Both the position numbers and the translations under genes were made by a program. Below are positions 8,534 to 16,239 of a stretch of 32,837 nucleotides of DNA, piece by piece (positions within the stretch are counted from its first letter, which is position 1; each line of letters starts with the position of its first letter). Location: positions 1 to 32,837 of the forward strand of contig JANXYY010000042.1 of the NCBI GenBank assembly GCA_025355805.1. The letters run 5' to 3'. The notes beneath the pieces are model-generated. The model was not told the origin of the DNA. It did not search any database and saw only the letters and a program-made list of their open reading frames with translations. Origin of the DNA: Actinomycetes bacterium (lineage in GTDB: Bacteria > Actinomycetota > Actinomycetes > Nanopelagicales > Nanopelagicaceae).

Positions 8534-8965
8534 TTAGTCTGACTCAGATCCGCTCGTACCTTGCAAATCGGTAGAGATCGAGACGGTGGCATTACCTTGG
8601 CTATCGCCTTGGTTATCGTCACCGCTATCAGTTGAGTCGACTTCGACCGCAACATCAGCGCTATCCGTCTCATCTGCCGTATCGACAGCGTCGCTGTCAT
8701 CGTCTTGGTCGCCGACAGGCAGACCAGCAATTGAAGGCCTAGGAGCCTGGGTATTCGGAGTGTCGGTTGGTGTCACGATCGGGGTGGGTGTTGGTGTCAC
8801 GATCGGGGTCGCCGTCACGTCATTGGCGATGACTACCTGGGAAACACTTTTGAAAGATTTGGCTTTGTGGCTTGCTGAGGTTGCCATAGAGGCGGCACTG
8901 ACTCCCACCACGATGGCGGCTATCGCGGCCGTGGTAGCCAACGCAGATTTCACGGTTGATCGCAT
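8534..8965 (-). CDS. secreted Asp/Ser-rich low-complexity protein
   Basis: A 143-aa protein not recognised as a known family. It begins with a typical signal peptide (MRSTVKSALATTAAIAAIVVG, split: basic MRSTVK, then an Ala/Val-rich core, then ASMATSASHKA where cleavage could occur). The mature part has a Thr/Pro repeat (TPIVTPTPTPIVTPT, residues ~53-67), a cell-wall-spacer-like composition, then an acidic Asp/Ser/Thr-rich tail. There is no cysteine or catalytic motif. AAGGAG lies upstream of the ATG. It is the third gene after an ECF sigma factor and a membrane protein and is followed by a strong hairpin, so it may be an output of that system. Calcium or cation binding by the acidic tail is possible but unproven. 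Confidence 0.7.
   Translation of the reverse strand: MRSTVKSALATTAAIAAIVVGVSAASMATSASHKAKSFKSVSQVVIANDVTATPIVTPTPTPIVTPTDTPNTQAPRPSIAGLPVGDQDDDSDAVDTADETDSADVAVEVDSTDSGDDNQGDSQGNATVSISTDLQGTSGSESD
8767..8809. repeat. 24-bp-period tandem repeat inside the secreted-protein gene
   Basis: The 19-bp string TTGGTGTCACGATCGGGGT occurs perfectly at 8767-8785 and again at 8791-8809. On the coding strand it encodes the repeated TPIVTPTP unit. The near-identity at DNA level suggests recent duplication by slippage. Confidence 0.85.
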
Positions 8966-9052
8966 GATGGGCTCCTTCTCGTTCAGAAATTTTGCTTACG
9001 AAGGTTTAAGCGTTGGAGAACCTGTGCGCATTACGTCAATTCATGAAGAATT

Positions 9053-9793
9053 TTAATTGCCGCTTACCTGGTCTGTTTCGCTCGCTCCAGGGCTTGTCGA
9101 AGGTTGTGAACCATCCAAGCCATCACTAAGTCCTGAGATGGATGGTAGACCATCAACTTCGACGCTTCCGCGGACCGAAAGATTGCTATCGAGAGCAGGA
9201 ATCACGCTCTGCGCTCCGTGCTCATCGTGCGCACCGGCCCCGCCGTCTCCGATCAAAGGGAGAGTGGACGACTCAGAATCCGAGTTCGAGTTGGTCTCTG
9301 GACTTGATTCACTTGAAGGCTTGCGGGTTTGAACTTCGTTAGGTGATTGGCTCTGCTCACCATCCGGTGCTTCATTTGATGAACCCGGAGTTAACTCGTC
9401 GGAATTCGACTCAGAGGCCGACGGGCTTGGAGCCGCAACTGATGGAATTTGAATCGGCAATGAGATCACGTTAAAGACTCGCTGCACAATTCGCGAGACA
9501 GGCGACGGAAGAACCCCTGCATAGGCAAGGCTTGGGATTAAGATTGCGACCCCAAATAATGCGCCCGAGCCCGCTCTAATCTTTCTACGGCGGTTAACTC
9601 GCTTTTGAGACGCATTGAAGGCCTCGAGGAGTAATACCGGGACAGCACTAGGCAGTAAAGGAGAACTGGCGAACTCGCGAAGTGCGGCAAAAATTGGCTC
9701 GCCGGCTAAGTCATCCCCCAACTGAGTGCTCACAGTTACGTAAGCGTCATGAGGGGCGATTTTATTACGTAGCCACGCCCAAAGATTGCTCAT
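9053..9793 (-). CDS. single-pass membrane protein paired with ECF sigma factor (possible anti-sigma or sensor)
   Basis: A 246-aa protein I do not recognise by family. Residues 1-70 are cytosolic-looking and include DDLAGEPIFAALREFA. A basic stretch RVNRRRKIRAGSG is followed by one membrane helix (about residues 76-92, GALFGVAILIPSLAYAG). The remaining ~150 residues are Ser/Pro/Glu-rich and predicted extracytoplasmic. The gene starts in the ATGA overlap with the ECF sigma gene, the usual place for an anti-sigma factor, and the topology fits one. However, no zinc-binding HxxxCxxC motif is visible, so it is not a canonical ZAS anti-sigma. It could instead be a wall-spanning sensor or a structural protein. 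Confidence 0.7.
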   Translation of the reverse strand: MSNLWAWLRNKIAPHDAYVTVSTQLGDDLAGEPIFAALREFASSPLLPSAVPVLLLEAFNASQKRVNRRRKIRAGSGALFGVAILIPSLAYAGVLPSPVSRIVQRVFNVISLPIQIPSVAAPSPSASESNSDELTPGSSNEAPDGEQSQSPNEVQTRKPSSESSPETNSNSDSESSTLPLIGDGGAGAHDEHGAQSVIPALDSNLSVRGSVEVDGLPSISGLSDGLDGSQPSTSPGASETDQVSGN

Positions 9794-10368
9794 TCCTCCA
9801 CCCCGCCAATCTGTTCGCGGAGATTGGCCAATGCGCGGTGGACCAGAACCCGGATCGCATTGGGAGTCTTCTTCATCGCCTTCGCTGTCTCCTCAACGGA
9901 TAGATCGCCGATAATTCGAAGCATCAGAACTTCACTTTGAGCTGCTGGCAAGGCCCGAATCTTTTCAATAATTTCTTTCAATTCGGCACGATTAACGACG
10001 CCCTCCGAGAGGTCCCCTGGCGCCCCCATTGGCTCAATATCGTCAATGTCGACCGTCGCTTTCGGCCGTCTGGCCTTGAGTCTGGCCGCATCAATCATTC
10101 TGTTACGACCCACTTGATATAGCCAGGCACGGAAATCTCGGTAATCACCCTTAAATCGCGGAAGGTCTCTGACCACTTGTAGCCAGGTTTCACTTGCCAC
10201 ATCGCTGGCCGGTGGGTCGCCCATCGCTCCTTGGGCGTAAAGGAATCGCTCCAGACGGGGATTCAAAGCGCGCCACAACTCGCCAAAACAAATTTGGTCA
10301 CCCTTGATTGCAAGCCGCAAAACGGCGTCGAGCGCATCGGCTTCGCTTACGCTCGCCGCTTCGCCCAC
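9790..10368 (-). CDS. ECF-type RNA polymerase sigma factor
   Basis: A 192-aa sigma-70-family protein with only regions 2 and 4. Region 2 is seen at residues ~20-95, including SETWLQVVRDLPRFKG and FRAWLYQVGRNRMIDAAR. Region 4 lies at ~130-185, including LPAAQSEVLMLRIIGDLSVEE and the helix-turn-helix MKKTPNAIRVLVHRAL. The start is GTG 10368 with AGGAGGA at 10379-10373, a strong ribosome site. A TAATCT at 10398-10393 is a possible -10 for its transcript. It overlaps the downstream membrane-protein gene by 4 nt. Targets are unknown; autoregulation of the three-gene operon is common for this class. Confidence 0.93.
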   Translation of the reverse strand: MGEAASVSEADALDAVLRLAIKGDQICFGELWRALNPRLERFLYAQGAMGDPPASDVASETWLQVVRDLPRFKGDYRDFRAWLYQVGRNRMIDAARLKARRPKATVDIDDIEPMGAPGDLSEGVVNRAELKEIIEKIRALPAAQSEVLMLRIIGDLSVEETAKAMKKTPNAIRVLVHRALANLREQIGGVEE

Positions 10369-10462
10369 GAGATCCTCCTAGTTAAAAGGGAAAGATTACA
10401 TCTGATTTCAACTTGCGCGGCAGGATACGGCACGATCCGCAGAAAAGCCCTTGAACAATTTA

Positions 10463-11134
10463 CTAATGCAATTGCCAATCAATTGCTCCTGCACCGAGGG
10501 AGTTTAAAAGTGCGTTTGTTCGAGAGAATGGTCTGGAACCAAAAAAGCCACGGTCGGCTGACATCGGGCTTGGGTGTGCACTGCTGATGATCGGTGTGTC
10601 ATCAAGTATGACTTCCACAGTTCTCGCGTCCTTTCCCCAAAGAATCGCAACCATTGGGCTCCTGCGAGCAACGAGGGCGCGGATCGCGCAATCAGTGACA
10701 AATTCCCATCCCCGGCCTCGATGAGATCCCGGGCTACCTGGCGAAACCGTCAGGACCCGATTTAGAAGGAGAACCCCTTGCGCACTCCAGGCAGAGAGAT
10801 CGCCATGCGCCGGAGTTGTGATTTCGAGGTCGCTTCTCAATTCCCGATAAATGTTCTGCAGACTACGCGGAAGTGGACGCGTGTCGCTGGCTACCGCAAA
10901 AGATAGACCGATCGCATGACCAGGTGTCGGGTATGGGTCCTGACCAACAATCAACACGCGCACCAAATCAAAATCGGTTTGAAATGCACGGAGAATATGT
11001 TCGCCATTCGGCAAATATCCTCGACCTTCAACAATTTCATTGCGTAAGAATTTGCCGATGGAATTAATGTTCATCGAAGCTTCAGATAGTGGATCACGCC
11101 ACGACGGATGAACTTTAGCCAGTGGGTCACGCAT
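10463..11134 (-). CDS. ung: uracil-DNA glycosylase (family 1)
   Basis: Removes uracil from DNA in base-excision repair. The active-site motif [16 protein letters not shown] holds the catalytic Asp (residue 66 from the chosen start). [19 protein letters not shown] and the minor-groove loop HPSPMSA with FFGSRPFS complete the family set. The frame is open to an ATG at 11164 inside the methyltransferase gene. I prefer the ATG at 11134, because [12 protein letters not shown] matches the usual N-terminus, the length becomes 223 aa and the start falls 5 nt after the upstream stop. The longer version would add ten residues only. It is probably co-transcribed with the SpoU gene. Confidence 0.95.
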   Translation of the reverse strand: MRDPLAKVHPSWRDPLSEASMNINSIGKFLRNEIVEGRGYLPNGEHILRAFQTDFDLVRVLIVGQDPYPTPGHAIGLSFAVASDTRPLPRSLQNIYRELRSDLEITTPAHGDLSAWSAQGVLLLNRVLTVSPGSPGSHRGRGWEFVTDCAIRALVARRSPMVAILWGKDARTVEVILDDTPIISSAHPSPMSADRGFFGSRPFSRTNALLNSLGAGAIDWQLH

Positions 11135-11138
11135 TGGG

Positions 11139-11948
11139 CTAAACACTTTCTCGAGAGAGCGCATACATGGCTACCGCCGCCGCCGATGCCACATTGAGCG
11201 AGTCGATTCCCTGTTTCATCGGGATTCGAAGTAAGAGATCAGCGATGCCACGAGTCCCAGCGCTTAGGCCATGGCCTTCGGTTCCCAATACCAACGCAAA
11301 TCGTGACGGCAGGGAGATTTCACTGACACTGCTCGCAGAAATGTCTGGGGTGAGCGCGACGATCGCTAACCCTGCGTCGCGTATAAGAGGAGAGCTATCA
11401 GGCCAAGCTGTCAGGCGACTCCAAGGAAGAGAGAAAATAGCCCCCATCGAAGTTCTAATAGCTCGACGGTAAAGCGGGTCGGCACACTGCTGGTCGATGA
11501 GCAAAGCATCGAAACCGAATGCTGCGGCACTCCGGACGATAGCGCCTACGTTTGTGTGATTGACCAAGCCCTCAAGAACAATTACGCGATCCGAACTCTG
11601 GAGCAAATCTTCTGGTTCAGGCAAAGCGCGTCTAACCATCGACGCGAGTGCACCGCGGTGCACGTTGTAGCCGGCAATTGTTTCCATCATTTCATTTGAT
11701 GAGATCAAAATCGGGGTCTGCGCATCCACCCAGGGAAGGACAGATTCGAGCCATTTCTCTTCGCATAAAACTGAGCGGAACAGGTAACCGGCCATGGCGG
11801 CGCGTGAAATCACGGTCTGACCCTCTGCAATGAATATTCCGAATGTCGATTCATTTTTCGTCCGAAGTGCGACGTCCGTAAGGTCTCGGTAATCACGGAG
11901 TAAATCGCTCACAACATCGTTCGGTGCCTGATCCAGTTTGATAATCAT
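11139..11948 (-). CDS. SpoU/TrmH-family RNA 2'-O-methyltransferase
   Basis: A 269-aa S-adenosylmethionine-dependent RNA ribose methyltransferase with the trefoil-knot SPOUT fold. Motif 1 is [17 protein letters not shown], motif 2 is [11 protein letters not shown] and motif 3 is [18 protein letters not shown] near the C-terminus. An N-terminal substrate-binding domain precedes these (residues ~1-110). The frame is open to 12101, but ATG 11948 lies 5 nt after the TauE/SafE stop and gives the normal N-terminus, so I use it. Whether the target is 23S rRNA or a tRNA is not decidable from motifs alone. It belongs to the ABC ATPase - TauE/SafE - SpoU - ung run. Confidence 0.9.
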   Translation of the reverse strand: MIIKLDQAPNDVVSDLLRDYRDLTDVALRTKNESTFGIFIAEGQTVISRAAMAGYLFRSVLCEEKWLESVLPWVDAQTPILISSNEMMETIAGYNVHRGALASMVRRALPEPEDLLQSSDRVIVLEGLVNHTNVGAIVRSAAAFGFDALLIDQQCADPLYRRAIRTSMGAIFSLPWSRLTAWPDSSPLIRDAGLAIVALTPDISASSVSEISLPSRFALVLGTEGHGLSAGTRGIADLLLRIPMKQGIDSLNVASAAAVAMYALSRESV

Positions 11949-11953
11949 GGTCT

Positions 11954-12703
11954 TCAGGCAAGCCAAAACCGAAAAGCTGCAGTTAATCCGACTACGCCAA
12001 TCAGGGCCCGATACGCGTTCGTGGGAATCTTCCGACCGTACTTGGAACCAACCCAGGCCCCCAAGGTGGAACCAATTGAGATAGCCAAAACGATAGACCA
12101 ATTTACCGGAGCAATCAGCGCAAAAATGATTCCCGCTATGAGGTTCGAGGTTCCCGCCAATGCGTTTTTAATTGCGTTCGCTCTGAAGACAGTTTCACCA
12201 GCGAATGCCGTCAATAGACCGATTAAAATAATTCCTTGAGCAGCCCCGAAATAGCCGCCGTAAATTCCAGTCAAGAAGATTCCCACTCGCACGGATCGAG
12301 AGAGGCGCATAACTTCCTGAGTTCGATGGAATTTGATGATTATCGGCTGGGCAAGCATGAGCGCTACGCCCAAGAGAATCAGGAAGGGCACCACCAGGGT
12401 AAAGTTTTTAGCTGGAAATTTTAGCAAGGCCAGGGCTCCTACTAAGCCTCCGCCGGCGCTCCACCCCAGCATTTCAGTGAGCCGACTCTTTGCGCCGATC
12501 AATTCGTGTCGACTGCCGCGAAACGCAGCAAAAGCGCCAGGCACCAAGCCCAAATTATTGGAAACATTTGCTGTAATTGGGGGAAATCCAAAGGCAACGA
12601 GAGTTGGAAACGTGAGAAGTGTCCCCGATCCGACCATCGAATTTATAGCGCCTGCACCGAAACCTGCGAGGGTGATCAACGGCCACATCCAGACGTTTGC
12701 CAT
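11954..12703 (-). CDS. TauE/SafE family anion exporter, paralogue 2
   Basis: A 249-aa membrane protein of the TauE/SafE family, about eight hydrophobic segments. It shares the pattern GAINSMVGSGTLLTFPTLV and GFPPITANVSNNLG with the protein at 5874-6617, and a second half with GIYGGYFGAAQGIIL. The two are clearly diverged paralogues, not a recent duplication. Its ATG overlaps the stop of the ABC ATPase gene by one nt (TAATG), so translation is coupled, and the SpoU gene starts 5 nt after its stop. The exported anion is unknown. Confidence 0.88.
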   Translation of the reverse strand: MANVWMWPLITLAGFGAGAINSMVGSGTLLTFPTLVAFGFPPITANVSNNLGLVPGAFAAFRGSRHELIGAKSRLTEMLGWSAGGGLVGALALLKFPAKNFTLVVPFLILLGVALMLAQPIIIKFHRTQEVMRLSRSVRVGIFLTGIYGGYFGAAQGIILIGLLTAFAGETVFRANAIKNALAGTSNLIAGIIFALIAPVNWSIVLAISIGSTLGAWVGSKYGRKIPTNAYRALIGVVGLTAAFRFWLA

Positions 12704-13485
12704 TAGCCACCCAACCTGGCGAACCAGCGCTGGTCATGATTATCGATGATGATTGGTAATTCGAAAGCGTCACTCAAAACATCGCTGGTCAAAACACCCT
12801 CGATTGCCCCAGCTGCGATCATCGTCCCCTTTTTAAGGACCAATGCGTGAGTTATGCCTGGTGGAATTTCTTCCACATGATGAGTAATCAAGATTGAGAC
12901 CGGAGCCAACGGATCTCGGGTCAATTTGGAAAGTCTGGCGACCATATCCTCACGACCACCCAGATCAAGGCCCGCAGCGGGCTCATCTAAAAGCAGCAGC
13001 TCTGGGTCTGTCATGAGCGCCCGAGCAATTTGGACCCTCTTACTCTCCCCCTCGCTTAACGTGCCGAATGTGCGGGTGGCTAAATGTTCGACCCCCAGCG
13101 CCGCCAGGAGTGCCAAGGATCGAGAGGCATCCCATAAGTCGTAACCCTCACGCCAGCGGCCGAGGACCCCCCAGGCGGCCGTTAGCACCACATCAGAAAC
13201 GGCTTCTTCGGGTGGGATGCGCTCGCTGAGGGCCGAAGAGCAAATCCCGATTCGCGGCCGTAATTCGAAAATATCAACACTGCCGAGTCGCTCGCCCAGT
13301 AGGGTGACTTGACCTCGAGTCGGAAATAGACTTCCGGCCAAAATCTGCATCAGCGTAGTTTTACCGGCGCCATTGGGCCCCAAGATGACCCACCGCTGAT
13401 CGGCATCAACGGACCAATCAATCCCGGTGAGGATGGAATTTCCACTACGAACCACTCCGACGTCGACTAACTCGATGACTCGCAC
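12703..13485 (-). CDS. ABC transporter ATP-binding protein
   Basis: A 260-aa ATPase with Walker A GPNGAGKTT near residues 37-45, Q-loop region, signature LSEGESKRVQIARAL, Walker B LLLLDEPAAGLD and H-loop LITHHVEEI. The closest general resemblance is to single-domain ModF/YlmA-like or metal-type ABC ATPases. No permease or solute-binding protein is adjacent; the next gene is a TauE/SafE transporter overlapping by 1 nt, so the ATPase may work with a partner elsewhere. Start is GTG 13485, 6 nt after a TAAGTT hexamer (leaderless), back to back with serB. Confidence 0.88.
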   Translation of the reverse strand: MRVIELVDVGVVRSGNSILTGIDWSVDADQRWVILGPNGAGKTTLMQILAGSLFPTRGQVTLLGERLGSVDIFELRPRIGICSSALSERIPPEEAVSDVVLTAAWGVLGRWREGYDLWDASRSLALLAALGVEHLATRTFGTLSEGESKRVQIARALMTDPELLLLDEPAAGLDLGGREDMVARLSKLTRDPLAPVSILITHHVEEIPPGITHALVLKKGTMIAAGAIEGVLTSDVLSDAFELPIIIDNHDQRWFARLGG

Positions 13486-13522
13486 GGGGAAAACTTACCC
13501 GCCCGCCGGGTAACCTGACGAC
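13486..13522. promoter_or_regulatory. divergent leaderless promoters of the ABC ATPase and serB
   Basis: This 37-bp gap holds both promoters. On the minus strand TAAGTT (13497-13492) is followed by 6 nt and GTG 13485. On the plus strand TAACCT (13511-13516) is followed by 6 nt and GTG 13523. Neither gene has a Shine-Dalgarno sequence. Both -35 regions would have to lie under the opposite promoter. Confidence 0.6.
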
Positions 13523-14713
13523 GTGAGCGAGTCGACAACATTGATTACGGTTACCGGCACTGACCGACCAGGAATTACGGCCGCCCTATTTTCACTCCTG
13601 GCCGAGGACGAACAGATACGTGTTCTCGACCTTCAACAAGTCGTGATTCGCGGCAAACTCACTCTCGGCACCGTGATCTCCGAACCCAGACAGCCGACAC
13701 TTTTACTCAAACGCCTCGAAGACCTAGCGCTCGCCGAAGGTGTCCATCTCACTGTGGTCCAGAGCGACAATGGGCAACCCGCTTCGGTTGAAGAAGACCA
13801 TCTCTACGTGACCGTCATGAGCGCAGAACTCAAACCAGTTGCCCTGGCCTTGGTGGCCGGGAATTTGGCTAAGAGTGGGGCAAACATCGAAAGAATCATT
13901 CGAATCGCTGCCTACCCGATTACGGCGATTGAATTCCAAATTATCGGTGCTCCCCTCGATCTCTTGCAACGAACGCTAAGCGAATCCCCGAGGATTCCCG
14001 GAGTTGACATCGCAGTTCAACGTGGTGGGCTCTCCAGACGCGGCAAAAAACTTGTGGTTATGGATGTGGACTCCACTCTGATCCAGGATGAAGTTATCGA
14101 ACTGCTGGCTCAGGAGGCTGGCGTCTTTGAACAGATTAGGGAGATTACAGAAAAGGCAATGCGCGGAGATCTCGATTTTATCGAGGCGCTAACGGAGCGG
14201 GTTGCACTTCTCAAGGATCTGCCAGTCTCAGCCATTGAAGCGGTGCAAAAGCAAATTCGATTAACGCCTGGCGCCCGTACTTTGATTCGTACGTTGAAAC
14301 GCCTCGACCACCGGATCGGACTTGTTTCTGGAGGTTTTCACGAGGTTATTGACCCATTGGCCGCCGAGCTTGGAATTAGTTTGGTCGCTGCAAATCGCCT
14401 TGAAATCTTTGACGGGTTACTAACCGGCCGAGTGATTCCACCAATCATTGATCGTGCTGGGAAAGCCCGAGCCCTCCAAGACTTTGCGAAACAGGCCGGC
14501 GTTCGGCTTTCTCAAACCGTTGCGATCGGCGATGGGGCCAACGATTTGGACATGCTTGCAATCGCGGGCCTTGGAATTGCTTTTAATGCAAAGCAAGTTG
14601 TTCAGGATGCGGCCGATACCTCTGTGAGCGCTCCATTTTTGGACGGAGTTCTTTATTTGTTGGGTATCACGCGCGAGGAAGTCGAGAACGCGGATCGATC
14701 TAGTGGGGTCTAA
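13523..14713 (+). CDS. serB: phosphoserine phosphatase with N-terminal ACT domains
   Basis: Last step of serine biosynthesis, phosphoserine to serine. The 396-aa protein has two ACT-like regulatory regions (residues ~5-80 and ~95-165, the first with ITVTGTDRPGITAALFSLL). The HAD phosphatase follows: the nucleophile motif VVMDVDSTLIQDE with Asp181, motif II GLVSGGFHEVID and motif III AIGDGANDLDML. This length and architecture match actinobacterial SerB. The GTG start is supported by the leaderless -10. Its stop overlaps the convergent nitrilase-like gene by 4 nt, and it marks the left boundary of the catabolic island. Confidence 0.96.
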   Translation: MSESTTLITVTGTDRPGITAALFSLLAEDEQIRVLDLQQVVIRGKLTLGTVISEPRQPTLLLKRLEDLALAEGVHLTVVQSDNGQPASVEEDHLYVTVMSAELKPVALALVAGNLAKSGANIERIIRIAAYPITAIEFQIIGAPLDLLQRTLSESPRIPGVDIAVQRGGLSRRGKKLVVMDVDSTLIQDEVIELLAQEAGVFEQIREITEKAMRGDLDFIEALTERVALLKDLPVSAIEAVQKQIRLTPGARTLIRTLKRLDHRIGLVSGGFHEVIDPLAAELGISLVAANRLEIFDGLLTGRVIPPIIDRAGKARALQDFAKQAGVRLSQTVAIGDGANDLDMLAIAGLGIAFNAKQVVQDAADTSVSAPFLDGVLYLLGITREEVENADRSSGV

Positions 14714-15612
14714 CTTGAATATTTGAAGGAGGTTGCTCCCTCGCCCTGTAGAACGTCAGAATAGTTTTTGAGCAATTCCAGATTTCGCTCTGCCAAGTGA
14801 TCAAAGGATTGCCCCACGCTAGAACCAGGCGTGAGATTCTGCATTGCCTTCACTGGATCCAAGCGCGCGCTAACCCACCCCTCGTGAGTTGCCCCTCTGG
14901 CGATAACTTCAGCAATTGGGGTAACGATCATGGAATTACCAAAATAGAGTGCACCACCAGGATCGGCACCAACCGCATTCGCACCAATCACAAATACATG
15001 ATTGTCATAAGCTCGTGCACGATTGGTTAGTTCCCAAATATCTGCCGAACGCAAAAGCGCCGAAGGGCGAGCGATGATTTCTGCCCCCAGTAATGCCTGG
15101 ATTCGAGAAAGTTCGGGATAATCACCATCGAAGCAGATGATCATGCCAATCTTGCCAAGCTCAGTGTCGACAACGGCAACCTGATCGCCAGGAGTTACCC
15201 ATCCCCCACGCGAAAATAATTCCGAGCAAAACGGATGCGTCTTGCGATAGCGCCCCAAGATTTCACCCGTTGGACCAATCAGAACCGACGAGTTAAAAAC
15301 TTCCCCGCGACGATCTCCCCGCTCGTATGTTGCATGCACGAGGTGAATACCAAGCCGAGCTGCGACATCAGTGAATGGCGCGGTTAATCGACCTGGGATG
15401 ACATCAACCAGATCCCACAGTTGCTCAGGTGAAATTCCCGGAGTGAATCCAGTCGTCACGGTTTCTGGAAGCACCACAAGGTTGGCCCCGGTGCTGGCGA
15501 CGCACCGCTCAATAAAGTCGATCGCTTTCGCGATATTGGCTTTGACAGATGCTGCAGTCAAAGGCCCTGGTACCGGCGATATTTGAATCGCAGCTGCTGT
15601 AAATTCGCGCAT
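14710..15612 (-). CDS. carbon-nitrogen hydrolase (nitrilase-fold amidase)
   Basis: A 300-aa cytoplasmic amidase of the nitrilase superfamily with the Glu-Lys-Cys triad intact: Glu50 (VVLPE), Lys124 (RYRKTHPF) and Cys160 (IGMIICFDGDYPE). The family hydrolyses linear amides, carbamoyl amides or nitriles. It follows CoxG by 12 nt with an AAAGG ribosome site, so it is the last gene of the molybdenum-hydroxylase operon. That placement suggests a catabolic amide, for example the amide acid left by the carbamoyltransferase encoded across the island (malonamate or oxamate). This is inference; N-carbamoyl amino acid hydrolysis is an alternative. Confidence 0.88.
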   Translation of the reverse strand: MREFTAAAIQISPVPGPLTAASVKANIAKAIDFIERCVASTGANLVVLPETVTTGFTPGISPEQLWDLVDVIPGRLTAPFTDVAARLGIHLVHATYERGDRRGEVFNSSVLIGPTGEILGRYRKTHPFCSELFSRGGWVTPGDQVAVVDTELGKIGMIICFDGDYPELSRIQALLGAEIIARPSALLRSADIWELTNRARAYDNHVFVIGANAVGADPGGALYFGNSMIVTPIAEVIARGATHEGWVSARLDPVKAMQNLTPGSSVGQSFDHLAERNLELLKNYSDVLQGEGATSFKYSS

Positions 15613-15624
15613 TCGTCAAGCCTT

Positions 15625-16239
15625 TCAGTGAGAGATAAGCCAACCAACGATAACGCCAATCAACGCGATAGCTGCGCCGATTGAAAGAAGTGAAAGATTG
15701 CTCGATTGCGTGGCTGTCAAGGCATCGGAGTTAATTGTGAGTGGCTGTAATGTCTCGGTGCGCGGTAAAGCCTGGACCACCGAGGAGGTTTGCGCTCTGG
15801 TATCACCCGAAAGATAACGATCAACGCTTTTAAAGAATTCGCCAGCAGTCTTCTTGGCCACTCCCCCAAGAACTCTTTGGCCTACACCGGCTATCACTCC
15901 GCCGACCACCGCATCGGCGTCGTAAGTTAGAAGCGTCCCGGCGCCTTCGGCAGTGAGTGTTATTTGCACTTCGGCTTGAATAGTTCCCGGGGCACCCGAA
16001 CCTGAGGCACGCATCGTAAAACTGTTGGGTGGTACCCGATTGCTTAAATCAACTTGGCCTACGTAACTACCCTTGATGGCCGCCACGCCTGCGCTGATCA
16101 CCATTTTGTAGGAATCGGGACCGATTTGTTCCAAGGATTGACACCCGGGCAAAGTCCTCGTTAGAACTGCCGGATCAGTCAGTGCGGCAAATACTTGTTC
16201 AGGGCTCTGGCCGATGTTCGCGGATCCGGCAATTTTCAT
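15625..16239 (-). CDS. coxG: CoxG-like SRPBCC protein with C-terminal membrane anchor
   Basis: A 204-aa protein: an SRPBCC/CoxG domain (residues 1-145; MKIAGSANIGQSPEQVFAALTDP, LPGCQSLEQIG, GVGQRVLGGVAKKTAGEFF), a polar linker, and a terminal hydrophobic helix (about 182-202, LLSIGAAIALIGVIVGWLI). In the CO dehydrogenase system CoxG is associated with membrane attachment and quinone binding, so here it may carry electrons from the hydroxylase to menaquinone. Its ATG overlaps the large-subunit stop (ATGA). The C-terminal anchor is seen directly; the electron role is inferred from the family. Confidence 0.9.
   Translation of the reverse strand: MKIAGSANIGQSPEQVFAALTDPAVLTRTLPGCQSLEQIGPDSYKMVISAGVAAIKGSYVGQVDLSNRVPPNSFTMRASGSGAPGTIQAEVQITLTAEGAGTLLTYDADAVVGGVIAGVGQRVLGGVAKKTAGEFFKSVDRYLSGDTRAQTSSVVQALPRTETLQPLTINSDALTATQSSNLSLLSIGAAIALIGVIVGWLISH

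Noticed and set aside
8767-8809. CRISPR or regulatory repeat array
   Set aside because: There are only two copies with a 24-bp period, inside a coding frame that yields a Thr/Pro peptide repeat; no spacers or cas genes are present.
8586-9056. Plus-strand reading frame of 156 aa opposite the secreted-protein gene
   Set aside because: It is the antisense shadow of a low-complexity gene that has a signal peptide, a ribosome site and a terminator on the minus strand.
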